The notes under the pieces were generated by a model, which was not told the DNA's origin, searched no databases, and saw only the letters and a program-made list of their open reading frames with translations. From assembly GCA_002394685.1 (NCBI GenBank), contig DGUP01000017.1, positions 30,518-94,517 of the forward strand: a stretch of 64,000 bases of DNA, given 5' to 3'. Made by a program: the position numbers and the translations under genes. Below are positions 25,112-34,276 of this stretch, piece by piece; positions within the stretch are counted from its first letter, which is position 1; the number at the start of each line of letters is the position of its first letter. This DNA comes from Treponema sp. UBA4307. GTDB taxonomy: Bacteria > Spirochaetota > Spirochaetia > Treponematales > Treponemataceae.

Positions 25112-26071
25112 ATGAAGGTTTTGGTTATTGGTGGAGCAGGCTACATTGGAAGTCATGTTGTTAAGGAAATGATGAAGGCTGGACACAAGGTTACAGTTTT
25201 TGACAATCTTTCTAGCGGACTGAGATGCAACCTTTTCCCGGAGAACGATTTTATATATGGAAACATTCTTATCCCTGATGATCTGGATGCCGCTTTTGCC
25301 CAGGGATTTGACGCTTTTGTACACCTTGCTGCATTTAAGGCTGCGGGAGAATCAATGGTAAAGCCGGAAAAATATTCAGTAAATAATATTACTGGAACTT
25401 TGAACATTATGAATGCTGCAGTTAAACATAATTGTCTTAAGATGATTTTTTCTTCATCTGCTGCAACATTTGGCGAACCTCAGTATCTGCCAATGGATGA
25501 AAAACATCCTCAGAAGCCAATCAACTATTACGGTTTTACAAAACTTAAGATTGAAGAATTTATGGACTGGTACGATCAGCTCAAAGGAATGAAATTTGCA
25601 GCCCTTCGTTATTTTAATGCAGCCGGTTATGATCCTGAAGGTGTAATTCGTGGCCTTGAACAGAAACCTGAAAATCTTCTTCCACGCATAATGGAAGCTG
25701 CACTTGGTCAGAGACAGCTGAAAGTTTTCGGTACAGATTATGATACTCGTGACGGAACTTGTATCCGTGATTATGTTCATGTAACAGACCTTGCCCGCGC
25801 TCACGTTATGGCTCTGGAATATATTGCAAAGGAAAACAAGAGTATTAAATTAAATCTGGGAACAGAAAAGGGTACAACTGTTAAGGAATTGATTGATGCA
25901 GCCCGCCGCATTACAGGAAAGGAAATTCCTGCTGAAGATGCACCTCGCCGTCCTGGAGATCCTGCAAGTCTTTATACAACTTCTAAACTTGCTAAGGAAC
26001 TTATCGGCTGGGAACCAAAGTATTCTGATGTAGATACTCTGGTTAAGACAACATGGGAAGTTTACAAATAA
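25112..26071 (+). CDS. galE: UDP-glucose 4-epimerase
   Basis: 319 residues. NAD-binding GGAGYIGSH at the N-terminus, catalytic SSSAATFGEP and YYGFTK (Tyr-x3-Lys), and substrate-binding RYFNAAGYDPEG are all present. The enzyme interconverts UDP-glucose and UDP-galactose for glycan synthesis and galactose use. It is slightly shorter than the ~338-residue E. coli enzyme. GGAGG precedes the ATG. The operator dyad just after the -10 box is shared with the SpoIIE phosphatase gene. Confidence 0.93.
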   Translation: MKVLVIGGAGYIGSHVVKEMMKAGHKVTVFDNLSSGLRCNLFPENDFIYGNILIPDDLDAAFAQGFDAFVHLAAFKAAGESMVKPEKYSVNNITGTLNIMNAAVKHNCLKMIFSSSAATFGEPQYLPMDEKHPQKPINYYGFTKLKIEEFMDWYDQLKGMKFAALRYFNAAGYDPEGVIRGLEQKPENLLPRIMEAALGQRQLKVFGTDYDTRDGTCIRDYVHVTDLARAHVMALEYIAKENKSIKLNLGTEKGTTVKELIDAARRITGKEIPAEDAPRRPGDPASLYTTSKLAKELIGWEPKYSDVDTLVKTTWEVYK

Positions 26072-26114
26072 TTTTTTTATATTTTCATTCCTATATAAAT
26101 GTTTTATAATCTGA

Positions 26115-26160
26115 GGAGCAGTATTTAAGATTTTTAATTTTAAATACTGTTCCTTTTTTT
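26115..26160 (+). terminator. galE terminator at the head of the protease operon
   Basis: GGAGCAGTATTTAA pairs with TTAAATACTGTTCC and is followed by T7-8. A TATAAT (26105-26110) lies immediately upstream and the next gene starts 20 bases downstream. The protease operon must therefore be read either through this hairpin or from a promoter overlapping it. Confidence 0.8.
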
Positions 26161-26180
26161 TGTAAATCCAGGAGTGAAAA

Positions 26181-27980
26181 TTGAGTGGAAGAAAGTCTGC
26201 TGTTTTGTTTTTTCTAGACGACAGCACATTAATTAAAAATCATAAATTCTGGAAAGAATTAAGAAAATATATTTATTCCTTAAGGGAATATTCCTACAAA
26301 AGCCAGAGCGAAAGTGAATTACTTTTCTGTAATTTTTCCGATGCAGAAAAAAATATCAATATTCAGCCTTTAGAATTATTTGCCTTTGCAAAAGATAATG
26401 AAACTTTGTTTGATCAGAATTCTTTTTCTGCTGCAGGTAAATATCTTGAGGATGAAAAAATCTCTTCATACGATAAAATCCTTTTTGTTTTTCTCTGCAA
26501 TAATAAACTGATAAACGGTTCTAAATTAGTTGCACTTTATTCCAACCGGAATTTTGAAAAAGTTCAGAGAGTCTTTCTTTCCTTCAATGATAGTATGCCT
26601 TCAGAACTGCTTAATTTTGAAAGCGAAAAAAATAAAGTTTTGCTGGCATCTGAATTTTCTTCATACGTCCGCTCAAAAAGTTTTATTGATTTTTCCGTGG
26701 GAAAGACAAAATCCTTTTTTACAAGAAATTCTTATGCAAATTCTGAAAGCAAGCCTGATGATAAAAAACAGGAAACATATACTCAAACTGTATTTCCCGG
26801 ATTAAAAAATCCTGATGAAAAGAGAAAAGGAAGATTTCGAAATGTTTTTATTATTCTCAGCATAATTGTTTTTGTTCATTGTATTCTTCTTCTAATTACG
26901 GCAGTTTCAAAATGTTCAGTTGACAAATATAATCAGTGGAATCAGGTTGATTTCTTCAATCAGAAAAATAAAGATATCTATGAAGTCTACACTGGAGACG
27001 GTGACAGACTTTCCTTGCGTGAAACTCCGGATACAACTTCAAAATCCAATGTCATTCTTATGCTGGTGGATCGGGAAAGAATGATTGTTAATGAATATGG
27101 ATATGACTGGTGTCAGGTAAATTATCACGGCATTGAAGGTTACGTTAAAACTGAATGGATTAGAAAGGTTGATGAAAAAAATCCTGATTATGAGATACAG
27201 CGTCCTGATATGCTTTATGATTACGGTCTTGTTGTTGTGAGCAGAAAGATTAATGAAAGCAGCGGCTGGGATTACATTAAGCGTGCTGCTTCCGAAGGTT
27301 CAATCGCAGCTCAGTGGGAAATATATAAAGCCCTTACAAATGAAGATGATTCGGATTTAAGTTATGCAGCCAGGGAACAGCTGAACATTATTGTAAATAA
27401 TTCTCTTTCATATGAAGAAAAAACTGCTTCTGAATTTAATCCTGAACTGGCTAAACAGAAAAAAGATAATGCTATGCTTGTGCGCAGAAAGGCGGCAAAA
27501 AAATTAAGTGAGTATTATGTTTCAATCGGTGATTTTGATAAGGCTGAACAGATGCTTAAGCTGGCATATTTAAATGGAGCTAAAAAAGATTATTACGATT
27601 ATTACAGGCTTGGAACTCTTGCCAGAAAACTTGATTACAAGGAAAGTGCAAAACAGTTCTATCAGCAGGCAATTAATCAGATGGTAAAAGACAATTCTTA
27701 TGGTAACAGAGATGCCAGACCTTATTACTATCTTGCCCTGATACAGAATGCAGAAGGAGATTATTCGCAGGCTTATAATAATTTCCTGGAAGGATATTAC
27801 GCAGAGCAGTATTTGGAATATTCAAGTTTTGAGTGGACTAACTGTGTTTATTACATGGCCTATTATCTGGAATACGGTCTGGGGGTAAAATCTTCCTGGG
27901 TTAAGGCATACGATTATTATCAGCTTCTGGACAGTATGGGGTGGAAGGAGTCCTGGTTAAAAGAGGAGGACGAACTATGA
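26181..27980 (+). CDS. Membrane protein with vWA-like, SH3 and TPR/Sel1 regions
   Basis: 599 residues from TTG 26181 (CCAGGAG upstream). Residues ~5-165 form an alpha/beta domain reminiscent of von Willebrand A folds, starting LFFLDDSTLI, but without a full metal site. One membrane helix follows (~218-242, NVFIILSIIVFVHCILLLI). After it comes a bacterial SH3-like domain (~260-320, GDRLSLRETPD and VNYHGIEGYVKTEWI). The C-terminal half is helical repeats of TPR/Sel1 type (GDFDKAEQMLKLAYLNGAKK, NAEGDYSQAYNNFLEGYY). The N-domain is inferred cytoplasmic and the SH3/TPR part periplasmic. It overlaps the caspase gene by ATGA, so it is probably a sensor or scaffold for that operon. Confidence 0.65.
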   Translation: MSGRKSAVLFFLDDSTLIKNHKFWKELRKYIYSLREYSYKSQSESELLFCNFSDAEKNINIQPLELFAFAKDNETLFDQNSFSAAGKYLEDEKISSYDKILFVFLCNNKLINGSKLVALYSNRNFEKVQRVFLSFNDSMPSELLNFESEKNKVLLASEFSSYVRSKSFIDFSVGKTKSFFTRNSYANSESKPDDKKQETYTQTVFPGLKNPDEKRKGRFRNVFIILSIIVFVHCILLLITAVSKCSVDKYNQWNQVDFFNQKNKDIYEVYTGDGDRLSLRETPDTTSKSNVILMLVDRERMIVNEYGYDWCQVNYHGIEGYVKTEWIRKVDEKNPDYEIQRPDMLYDYGLVVVSRKINESSGWDYIKRAASEGSIAAQWEIYKALTNEDDSDLSYAAREQLNIIVNNSLSYEEKTASEFNPELAKQKKDNAMLVRRKAAKKLSEYYVSIGDFDKAEQMLKLAYLNGAKKDYYDYYRLGTLARKLDYKESAKQFYQQAINQMVKDNSYGNRDARPYYYLALIQNAEGDYSQAYNNFLEGYYAEQYLEYSSFEWTNCVYYMAYYLEYGLGVKSSWVKAYDYYQLLDSMGWKESWLKEEDEL

Positions 27981-29710
27981 TTTTTAACAGAAAAAATATT
28001 TTTCTTATATTGATAATCTTTTTTATTTCAGCAGCATCTGCATTTGGAGAAAAAAAAGTTGCCCTTGTTGTAGGAAATCAAAATTATAAAAATTCTCCCC
28101 TGAATAATCCTAAGGCTGATGCCAAGGCAATGGTAGAAAAACTTAAAGCTATGGATTTCAGCATAATTGAATGTTATGACGTTGACCGGGCAACTTTTCT
28201 CAGACAGCTCCGTGTATTTTTCAATCAGCTGGATAAAACTGATATTGCACTCTTTTATTATTCAGGTCACGGTGTTGAAAATAAAAATACCAATTATCTT
28301 ATTCCCGTTAATGAAGATATAAAGAGTGAAGATGACCTGCTGGTTTCTGCAATCAGTCTGGATTTTATTCTTGACGAAACTGCTGAGCATGATTGTTCTA
28401 AATTTGTAGTGATTCTTGATGCCTGCAGAAATAATCCTATAAAGAAAAGCAGGGGCTCTTCAAAGGGGCTGGTTCCGGTTACTCCAAATGCAACTCTGGA
28501 AAACTTTATTATGTATGCAACTGCTGCCGGCCAAACTGCGGATGACGGTTCTTCAAATCATTCTCCATTTACGGCTGCTCTTTTGAATCACATTGATGAG
28601 GATTCTACAATTCAGATAATTGCCCAGAAAGTTGCCAAGGAAGTGTATGCGGTTACAAATCAAATGCAGGACCCTTATACTGCCGGTAACTTAAAAAGTG
28701 ATTTGTATTTGAACAGTAAGGGCAAAAAATATGACAGCTATTATTCGAATGCAGATATTAGTTTTGATGATTCAGGAAATCTGGAAATCGATACTGATGG
28801 CAAGAATGATAAAAAAAATCTTTTGACAGGACTTTTTATTGTTCTGATTATTCTTCTGATTCTAGTGCTTATTGCTTTTGTTTTCTTTATTATTTCCGGT
28901 AAAAAATCTAACGGCGTTAAAGTGGAAAAATCTTCTTCTGAAAATAATGAAGGTGCTCAGGAAAATACAGCTGCTGTAGAAGAATCATCTGCTCAAAATA
29001 AAGATTCTGCTGACGAGGAAAAAACTGAAAGGACCCAGAAAATATCTGCTCTCAATAAAGATTCTGTTGAGGAGAAAAAATCTGAAGAGCTTCCGGAAAA
29101 TAATTTTGAAACTGAGGCCCATGAAGAAAACTCTGAAAAAATATTTGAAATCCCACAGGTATTAATTGATGATAAATTCTACATTATGAAGACCCCTGTG
29201 ACTTTGGAAGAGTATAAAGAATTTTTTGCAAATCCTTCAGAATACAAGAACAATAATTTTCCTGTTACTAGAGTTAGTTTTAAGGATTCTGTAATTTTCT
29301 GCAATGCCCTGAGCCGCAGTCATAATCTGGAAGAAGTATACTCTTTTGAAGGCGACCATATTTTTATTGATGAAAAGAAAAATGGCTGGCGTCTTCCTTT
29401 TGAAGATGAATGGAAAAAAGCTTACGGCAAAGAACTTGATTTCAGCGTATTAGATGATTATGCCCTTTATTCAGAGAACTGTGACGGACTTGAAAAGTGC
29501 GAAAGTAAATCTCCTAACGAAAATGGTCTTTATGATATGGCAGGTCTTGTTCGTGAATGGTGCAATGATTCCTGTGAAGGAAAATGGAGACTTCTTAAAG
29601 GTGGTGCCTGGGACAGCGACAAGTATATGTTAAGTAAAGATTATAAAGACCGGGCCATAGAAAATTACAAAAGCGACAATGTTGGTTTTAGAATGGTAAG
29701 GAACAAATGA
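27977..29710 (+). CDS. Caspase-like peptidase with C-terminal FGE/SUMF domain
   Basis: 577 residues from ATG 27977, which overlaps the previous TGA and has GAGGAGGA upstream. A signal-like hydrophobic segment (~8-25) leads to a C14 caspase domain (~27-245), with catalytic His in YYSGHGVE and Cys in ILDACRNNP. One membrane helix (~266-292) and an acidic Ser/Glu linker (~295-380) follow. The C-terminal domain (~385-577) resembles formylglycine-generating-enzyme/SUMF proteins (FYIMKTPVTLEEY, GWRLPFEDEW, GLYDMAGLVREWC, LLKGGAW, NVGFRMVR). The caspase part should be periplasmic and the FGE-like part cytoplasmic. Such FGE-like domains often bind rather than catalyse. Confidence 0.82.
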   Translation: MIFNRKNIFLILIIFFISAASAFGEKKVALVVGNQNYKNSPLNNPKADAKAMVEKLKAMDFSIIECYDVDRATFLRQLRVFFNQLDKTDIALFYYSGHGVENKNTNYLIPVNEDIKSEDDLLVSAISLDFILDETAEHDCSKFVVILDACRNNPIKKSRGSSKGLVPVTPNATLENFIMYATAAGQTADDGSSNHSPFTAALLNHIDEDSTIQIIAQKVAKEVYAVTNQMQDPYTAGNLKSDLYLNSKGKKYDSYYSNADISFDDSGNLEIDTDGKNDKKNLLTGLFIVLIILLILVLIAFVFFIISGKKSNGVKVEKSSSENNEGAQENTAAVEESSAQNKDSADEEKTERTQKISALNKDSVEEKKSEELPENNFETEAHEENSEKIFEIPQVLIDDKFYIMKTPVTLEEYKEFFANPSEYKNNNFPVTRVSFKDSVIFCNALSRSHNLEEVYSFEGDHIFIDEKKNGWRLPFEDEWKKAYGKELDFSVLDDYALYSENCDGLEKCESKSPNENGLYDMAGLVREWCNDSCEGKWRLLKGGAWDSDKYMLSKDYKDRAIENYKSDNVGFRMVRNK

Positions 29711-31653
29711 AAAAAATTACACTTTTAGCAGGCGGAATAATTATATCTTTTTTCTCACTGACACTTTCCTGCAATAATAATCTGAAGGGAGAAAAACATC
29801 CAAGATCAATCCTTGTGGATCAGGAAAATTATGAAAAACTCCCCATGAAAGCCAGACTGGTCACAAGGGCTTATGAAAATCTTCCTGAAGAATATTCTCT
29901 TAAGAACTATGCTCCCTATGCAGCATCTCAGGGAAGGTACGGAACTTGCAGCGCCTGGTCAATGTCTTATTGCGCAATGACTATAACGGACTCCATTGCT
30001 TTTGGAAGAAAAAATCGCAGTGATTCCACTGAACATGTTTTTTCTCCTTTTTATTTTTACAGAAAAATCAAACCCTATGATAAATATGCAGATGATGGAA
30101 TATCCATGTCAGATGGGCTTAATCTGCTTAAATATACAGGAGTTCCTTATAGAAGTGAGGAGGAAAAAGCTGATCAGCGGTTTGAAAACTTTGACATAAA
30201 TCAATATGAAAATTCCTCTCTTTATAAAATTGAAAGTTACACCAGACTTTACAGTTCTTATCTTAGTAATGAAGTAAATGTTTCTACAATAAAAAAAGCC
30301 CTGACTCAGAATAAGCCTGTAGTAATTGCTATATATTGTCCTGATTCCTTTGACTATGTTTATGGAGCAGACTGGAAACCATCTGATTACGATAAAAACA
30401 ATAAGACCCGTTACGGCGGTCATGCACTTGTAATTGTAGGATATGATGACAACAGAAAAGGCGGCTCATTCCTTATTCAAAATTCCTGGGGAATTTACTG
30501 GGGAAATGAAGGTTATGTCTGGATTAATTATGATGATGCTCTGGAATTCATTTACGAAGCATATGAAATAAACAGAGGAATTGTTCGTTTTGATAATTCT
30601 TATCTCGATGCAGATGCAGATTTAGATGAGGATAAAAAAATTGATGATGAATCTGCATACGGTGATGACATCAATTATAACAGTGATGACCGGGATGATA
30701 GCGATGACAGCGACAGTGACTACGATGGATGGAGCTGGGACTGGAGCTGGTTTATAGACTGGGATTCTTATGAAGATGATTCAGATTACGGTAACGACTC
30801 TGATAGCGGCAATGATTCAGATTACGGCAGCGACTCTGATAACGGCAACGACACTGATTACGGTACTGATTCAGATTACGGTAACGACTCTGATTACGGC
30901 AACGACTCTGATTACGGTACTGATTCAGATTCTGATTCAGACAGCAACAGCGACAATGACTCAGATTCATATTCAGATCTTTACGATGATTATAGTTTCT
31001 TCTATTACTTTGATGATGGTCAGAATTATGTAACTCCAATCCCTCAGCCGGATCCAAGTCCTGCCCCTTCACCAAAGCCATCTTCAATTTTGATGTACAA
31101 GGGCCGGGTGAATCTTCCTTTATGGAAAGAAGATGGACAGCAGCTGGAAGTTTACTATAAGGATGGAGCTTACAGAACAAAAAAGCCTGTTTCTTACGGT
31201 ACAAGATTTCAGACTGAAATTACAAATACTACACCATGTTACGTATACGCCTTTTCATCTGATGAAGGAACAGGAAAAGCTGTGAAAATTTTCCCTCGGG
31301 ATGGTGAAAGTGCCTTGCTGGATTATTCAGAAAATACTATTGTGTATCCCGCAGAAAATTCTTACATCAAGGCAGATTATACAAGCGGAACAGACTATCT
31401 TATTTTGATTTATGCTCTCAAGCCTCTGGACCTGGACAAGATTATGGAATCCTATGAGACACTGGTTGAGGGCGGTTTGAAGGGTGAAGTGAATCTTTCT
31501 GAAAGATTAAAGCTTATGCTGGAGGGGGAAGAACTTATGTCTCCGGAAGAAATCACCATGAATAAAAATCAAATAAAATTTGAAGCGCATTCTTCTTCTT
31601 CAAACAAAATAATGGTTGTTCCTGTAATTATGAAACATGAATCAGCCTTGTAA
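29707..31653 (+). CDS. Papain-like (C1A) lipoprotein with Asp/Ser repeats and DUF4384
   Basis: 648 residues, start overlapping the previous stop (ATGA). The lipobox is SLTLSCNN. The papain fold (~55-295) shows oxyanion Gln and catalytic Cys in SQGRYGTCSAWS, His in GGHALVIVGYDD and Asn in IQNSWGIYWGNEGY. An Asp/Ser/Tyr/Gly/Asn repeat (~315-425, units such as SDYGND) looks like a calcium-binding or flexible spacer, then a proline linker (PQPDPSPAPSPKP). The C-terminal part resembles DUF4384 (YVYAFSSDEG, KIFPRDGES, YPAENSYIKAD). It is a cell-envelope cysteine protease of unknown target, working with the caspase-like protein by operon inference. Confidence 0.82.
   Translation: MKKITLLAGGIIISFFSLTLSCNNNLKGEKHPRSILVDQENYEKLPMKARLVTRAYENLPEEYSLKNYAPYAASQGRYGTCSAWSMSYCAMTITDSIAFGRKNRSDSTEHVFSPFYFYRKIKPYDKYADDGISMSDGLNLLKYTGVPYRSEEEKADQRFENFDINQYENSSLYKIESYTRLYSSYLSNEVNVSTIKKALTQNKPVVIAIYCPDSFDYVYGADWKPSDYDKNNKTRYGGHALVIVGYDDNRKGGSFLIQNSWGIYWGNEGYVWINYDDALEFIYEAYEINRGIVRFDNSYLDADADLDEDKKIDDESAYGDDINYNSDDRDDSDDSDSDYDGWSWDWSWFIDWDSYEDDSDYGNDSDSGNDSDYGSDSDNGNDTDYGTDSDYGNDSDYGNDSDYGTDSDSDSDSNSDNDSDSYSDLYDDYSFFYYFDDGQNYVTPIPQPDPSPAPSPKPSSILMYKGRVNLPLWKEDGQQLEVYYKDGAYRTKKPVSYGTRFQTEITNTTPCYVYAFSSDEGTGKAVKIFPRDGESALLDYSENTIVYPAENSYIKADYTSGTDYLILIYALKPLDLDKIMESYETLVEGGLKGEVNLSERLKLMLEGEELMSPEEITMNKNQIKFEAHSSSSNKIMVVPVIMKHESAL
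30770..30965 (+). repeat. Tandem Asp/Ser-coding microrepeat
   Basis: Units of about 12-24 bases, variants of GATTCAGATTACGGTAACGA, are repeated in frame. They encode SDYGND-like peptides inside the papain-like lipoprotein. Unit number could vary by slippage without changing the frame. Confidence 0.8.
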
Positions 31654-31684
31654 AAAAGTAAATAAAACAAATGAGGTTTTTTAT

Positions 31685-32911
31685 ATGACTAATTTTAAGG
31701 ATTTGGAAAAGTGGGTTGATGAACACACTCATGATATGGTTGATCTGGAAGCTCTTTTAACAAGCATTCCTGCTCTGGCTCCGGAGAATAAAGGAGATGG
31801 AGAAGAGAAAAAAGCAAAGGCACTGGAAAACTGGCTCGTTGAAAATGGAATTAAGGATATTATTCACTATGATGCACCAGATTCAAGGGTAAGTGCAGGC
31901 TATCGTCCAAACTTTGTTGCAACTATTCCAGGTACAGAAAATGATTATGCAATCTGGGCCTGCGCTCATCTGGATGTTGTTCCTGTTGGAGAACTTTCAC
32001 TCTGGAATTCAGATCCATGGAAACTTGTTGAAAAAGATGGAAAAATTTTTGGCCGTGGTGTTGAAGATGATCAGCAGGGGCTGGTGAGCGGTGTACTTGC
32101 AGCACTTGCTTTTGTAAAGAATGGAATTTCTCCAAAGCACACAATCAAACTGCTTTTTATGTCAGATGAAGAAGTTGGTTCTCAGTACGGAATGAATTTC
32201 CTCATTAAAGAACATCTGGATATTTTTGGTAAGAATGATCGTATCCTGATTCCAGATGGAGGTGACCCTAAGGGAGAAATAATTGAAGTTGCTGAAAAAA
32301 ATATTCTCTGGCTTCGCTGTCACACAATTGGTAAACAGTCTCACGGTTCACGTCCAGATCTTGGAAAAAATGCTAAACTGGCAGCCTGTGACCTGGCACT
32401 TAGAATAAATGGACTGGAAAAAGTTTTTACAGATTCAAATCCTGTTTTCGATATGCCTCTTTCAACTTTCCAGCCTACAATGCAGCTGGCAAATGTAGAG
32501 GGTATCAATATGATTCCTGGGGATGATGTTCTTTGTTTTGACTGCCGCATTAATCCAACTTACAAACTGGATCAGGTTAGAGCTGAAGTAAAAAAGATTG
32601 TTTCTGAAGTTGAAGCAAAATACGATGTTAAAATTGAAGTATCTGAGGCACAGGCAGAAGAGTCTCTTCCAACACCGGAAGATTCCCCTGTAGTTCAGGA
32701 ACTGAAAGCCGCAATCAAGGCAGTACATGGAATTGATGCAAAACTTGTAGGCTTTGGAGGAGGAACTGTTGCTGCCCCTCTCCGTAACCTGGGGCTGAAT
32801 GCAGTAGTGTGGTCTACTCTTGATAACGTATGCCATCAGCCAAATGAATATGCCGTAATTGCAAATATTGGTGCTGATGCCAAAACACTTGTTTACATGG
32901 CAATGAACTGA
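31685..32911 (+). CDS. M20-family metallopeptidase/amidohydrolase
   Basis: 408 residues from ATG 31685 with TGAGG upstream. Metal ligands and catalytic residues of M20 enzymes are visible: ACAHLDVVP, GRGVEDDQQG, LLFMSDEEVGS and a C-terminal NVCHQPNEY His. The family removes N-terminal residues from dipeptides or deacylates amino acids (PepV, DapE, ArgE relatives). This member resembles the dipeptidase group, but the substrate is inferred. It is probably separate from the protease operon although only 31 bases follow that operon. Its terminator lies inside the opposing ATP-grasp gene. Confidence 0.82.
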   Translation: MTNFKDLEKWVDEHTHDMVDLEALLTSIPALAPENKGDGEEKKAKALENWLVENGIKDIIHYDAPDSRVSAGYRPNFVATIPGTENDYAIWACAHLDVVPVGELSLWNSDPWKLVEKDGKIFGRGVEDDQQGLVSGVLAALAFVKNGISPKHTIKLLFMSDEEVGSQYGMNFLIKEHLDIFGKNDRILIPDGGDPKGEIIEVAEKNILWLRCHTIGKQSHGSRPDLGKNAKLAACDLALRINGLEKVFTDSNPVFDMPLSTFQPTMQLANVEGINMIPGDDVLCFDCRINPTYKLDQVRAEVKKIVSEVEAKYDVKIEVSEAQAEESLPTPEDSPVVQELKAAIKAVHGIDAKLVGFGGGTVAAPLRNLGLNAVVWSTLDNVCHQPNEYAVIANIGADAKTLVYMAMN

Positions 32912-34257
32912 TTTATCTGCTCAAATAACAGGGCAGCTCTCTGGGAAAAGATTTCTTCTACCAGAGAGCTGTTTTTGTTTTTAAAATCATTGAAATATTC
33001 CTCGAGTTCAGAAATGGAATCAAAACCGGAAAGAATTATTTCACAATATCCCGCATCCCTTAACTGAAGATGAGCAAGGTTTTCAATTTGATGAAGATGC
33101 TTTACATGAGGCAGTTTTGAAATTTTTTCCAGTTCCTTTTCCGGCAGAAGAGGAAGCTTAAAATTCATTGTAAGAAAAGTTTTTTCCTTAGAGCTTCCTT
33201 CCTTACAGTTTCCTTCCGGCAGATAAGAATCATAAATCATCTGGTAAAAGTTTTTATTTCGTGAAGCGGCGTAGGATGTACTCATTCCTGAAAGCCGTGG
33301 ATTTACTTCTATTACGTACCACTCGGAATTTCTGTAAACTAAATCCACCTGAGCCCGACCGTAGAAGTCCATTTTTTCTGCCAGCCGGAGCATATCTTTT
33401 TCCAGACGGGGAAAATCCGGGGGAGTAAGAGGACCAATTTTAATGCTTTGTTTTGGAGAAGTGAGCCCAAATCTGTTTACTGAAAAAATAAATGGTTTAA
33501 GAATTGTGTAGTGACCAGGACATCCTTCAATTTCCAGCCCGAACTGAATGCCATCCAGAAATTCTTCAAAAAGCCTGTCAGAATTAAATCGTCTGGATTT
33601 AAGATAATTTTCTGCTTCTGCAAAAGTGTTCACAACTTCCATGGAATAGCTGCTCAATCCTACCGTATCTTTTATTACCAGGGGGTAATGAAGATTTTTA
33701 ATCTGGTAAAGAACAGCGGACTTATAAACGTTTTCAAGAATGTCTTTTTTGTTTCCTGCAACCTGAAAAAGATTATGGTGAACGTAAACATAATCAGCAC
33801 TTTTAATATTCAATTCTTCAAGAACTTTGTGGGTGCGGAATTTATCAAATGAATTTATCTGACTGTAAAGTGAATTACAGAAAGCCTTCACGCCTTTTTC
33901 AACAAGCAGTTCTTTAACAATTGCATCTTTCATTCCCAGCCAGTCGTAAGGTTTTTCGTAAAAGCTTGCAGCAAGAACTAAATCAGCTTTTTCATGAAGA
34001 ATCCTGTCTGCAATTTCTTCTTCACTGCTTTCTGCCGGAAGAATAATATATTGAACTTTACTGCATTTTTTCTTAACTTCATTCCCCTGTAAATCCAGAA
34101 GAAAGGAACCGGGGAGAGATGTTACAAGTGTAATTTTGCAATCCGGGTGCAGTTCACAAAATTCTTCCCATTCTTCATAGCAGCTTTTTATGGAAGTAAT
34201 GGAAAAATCCTGCCCTCTGTAAGAGTTGGAATTACACGAATAAAAAAGAATATGCAT
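32893..34257 (-). CDS. ATP-grasp ligase (D-Ala-D-Ala ligase-like)
   Basis: 454 residues. The ATP-grasp fold is seen from ~130 on: NSFDKFRTHKVLEELNI, YPLVIKDTVGLSS (nucleotide Lys) and a C-terminal EVNPRLSGMSTSY metal site. These enzymes form an amide bond between a carboxylate, activated as acyl phosphate, and an amine. An N-terminal Rossmann-like region and a ~100-residue C-terminal extension flank the core. It starts 19 bases after the adenylate ligase gene, so both are likely co-transcribed. The last 19 bases overlap the convergent M20 gene. The product is unknown; a dipeptide or amino acid conjugate is plausible. Confidence 0.75.
   Translation of the reverse strand: MHILFYSCNSNSYRGQDFSITSIKSCYEEWEEFCELHPDCKITLVTSLPGSFLLDLQGNEVKKKCSKVQYIILPAESSEEEIADRILHEKADLVLAASFYEKPYDWLGMKDAIVKELLVEKGVKAFCNSLYSQINSFDKFRTHKVLEELNIKSADYVYVHHNLFQVAGNKKDILENVYKSAVLYQIKNLHYPLVIKDTVGLSSYSMEVVNTFAEAENYLKSRRFNSDRLFEEFLDGIQFGLEIEGCPGHYTILKPFIFSVNRFGLTSPKQSIKIGPLTPPDFPRLEKDMLRLAEKMDFYGRAQVDLVYRNSEWYVIEVNPRLSGMSTSYAASRNKNFYQMIYDSYLPEGNCKEGSSKEKTFLTMNFKLPLLPEKELEKISKLPHVKHLHQIENLAHLQLRDAGYCEIILSGFDSISELEEYFNDFKNKNSSLVEEIFSQRAALLFEQINQFIAM
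32934..32982 (+). terminator. M20 gene terminator inside the ATP-grasp coding end
   Basis: CAGCTCTCTGG (32934-32944) pairs perfectly with CCAGAGAGCTG (32961-32971) and is followed by TTTTTGTTTTT on the plus strand. The same bases encode the C-terminal residues of the minus-strand ATP-grasp protein. Confidence 0.85.
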
Positions 34258-34276
34258 AAATTTCCGCCAGGTAATT

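Noticed and set aside
30770..30965. CRISPR-like array
   Set aside because: The short repeats are in-frame coding units without unique spacers and encode Asp/Ser peptides.
32893..32911. Frameshift or misassembly at the M20/ATP-grasp overlap
   Set aside because: Both reading frames end in well-formed proteins and a terminator follows on the plus strand, so a true convergent overlap is simpler.
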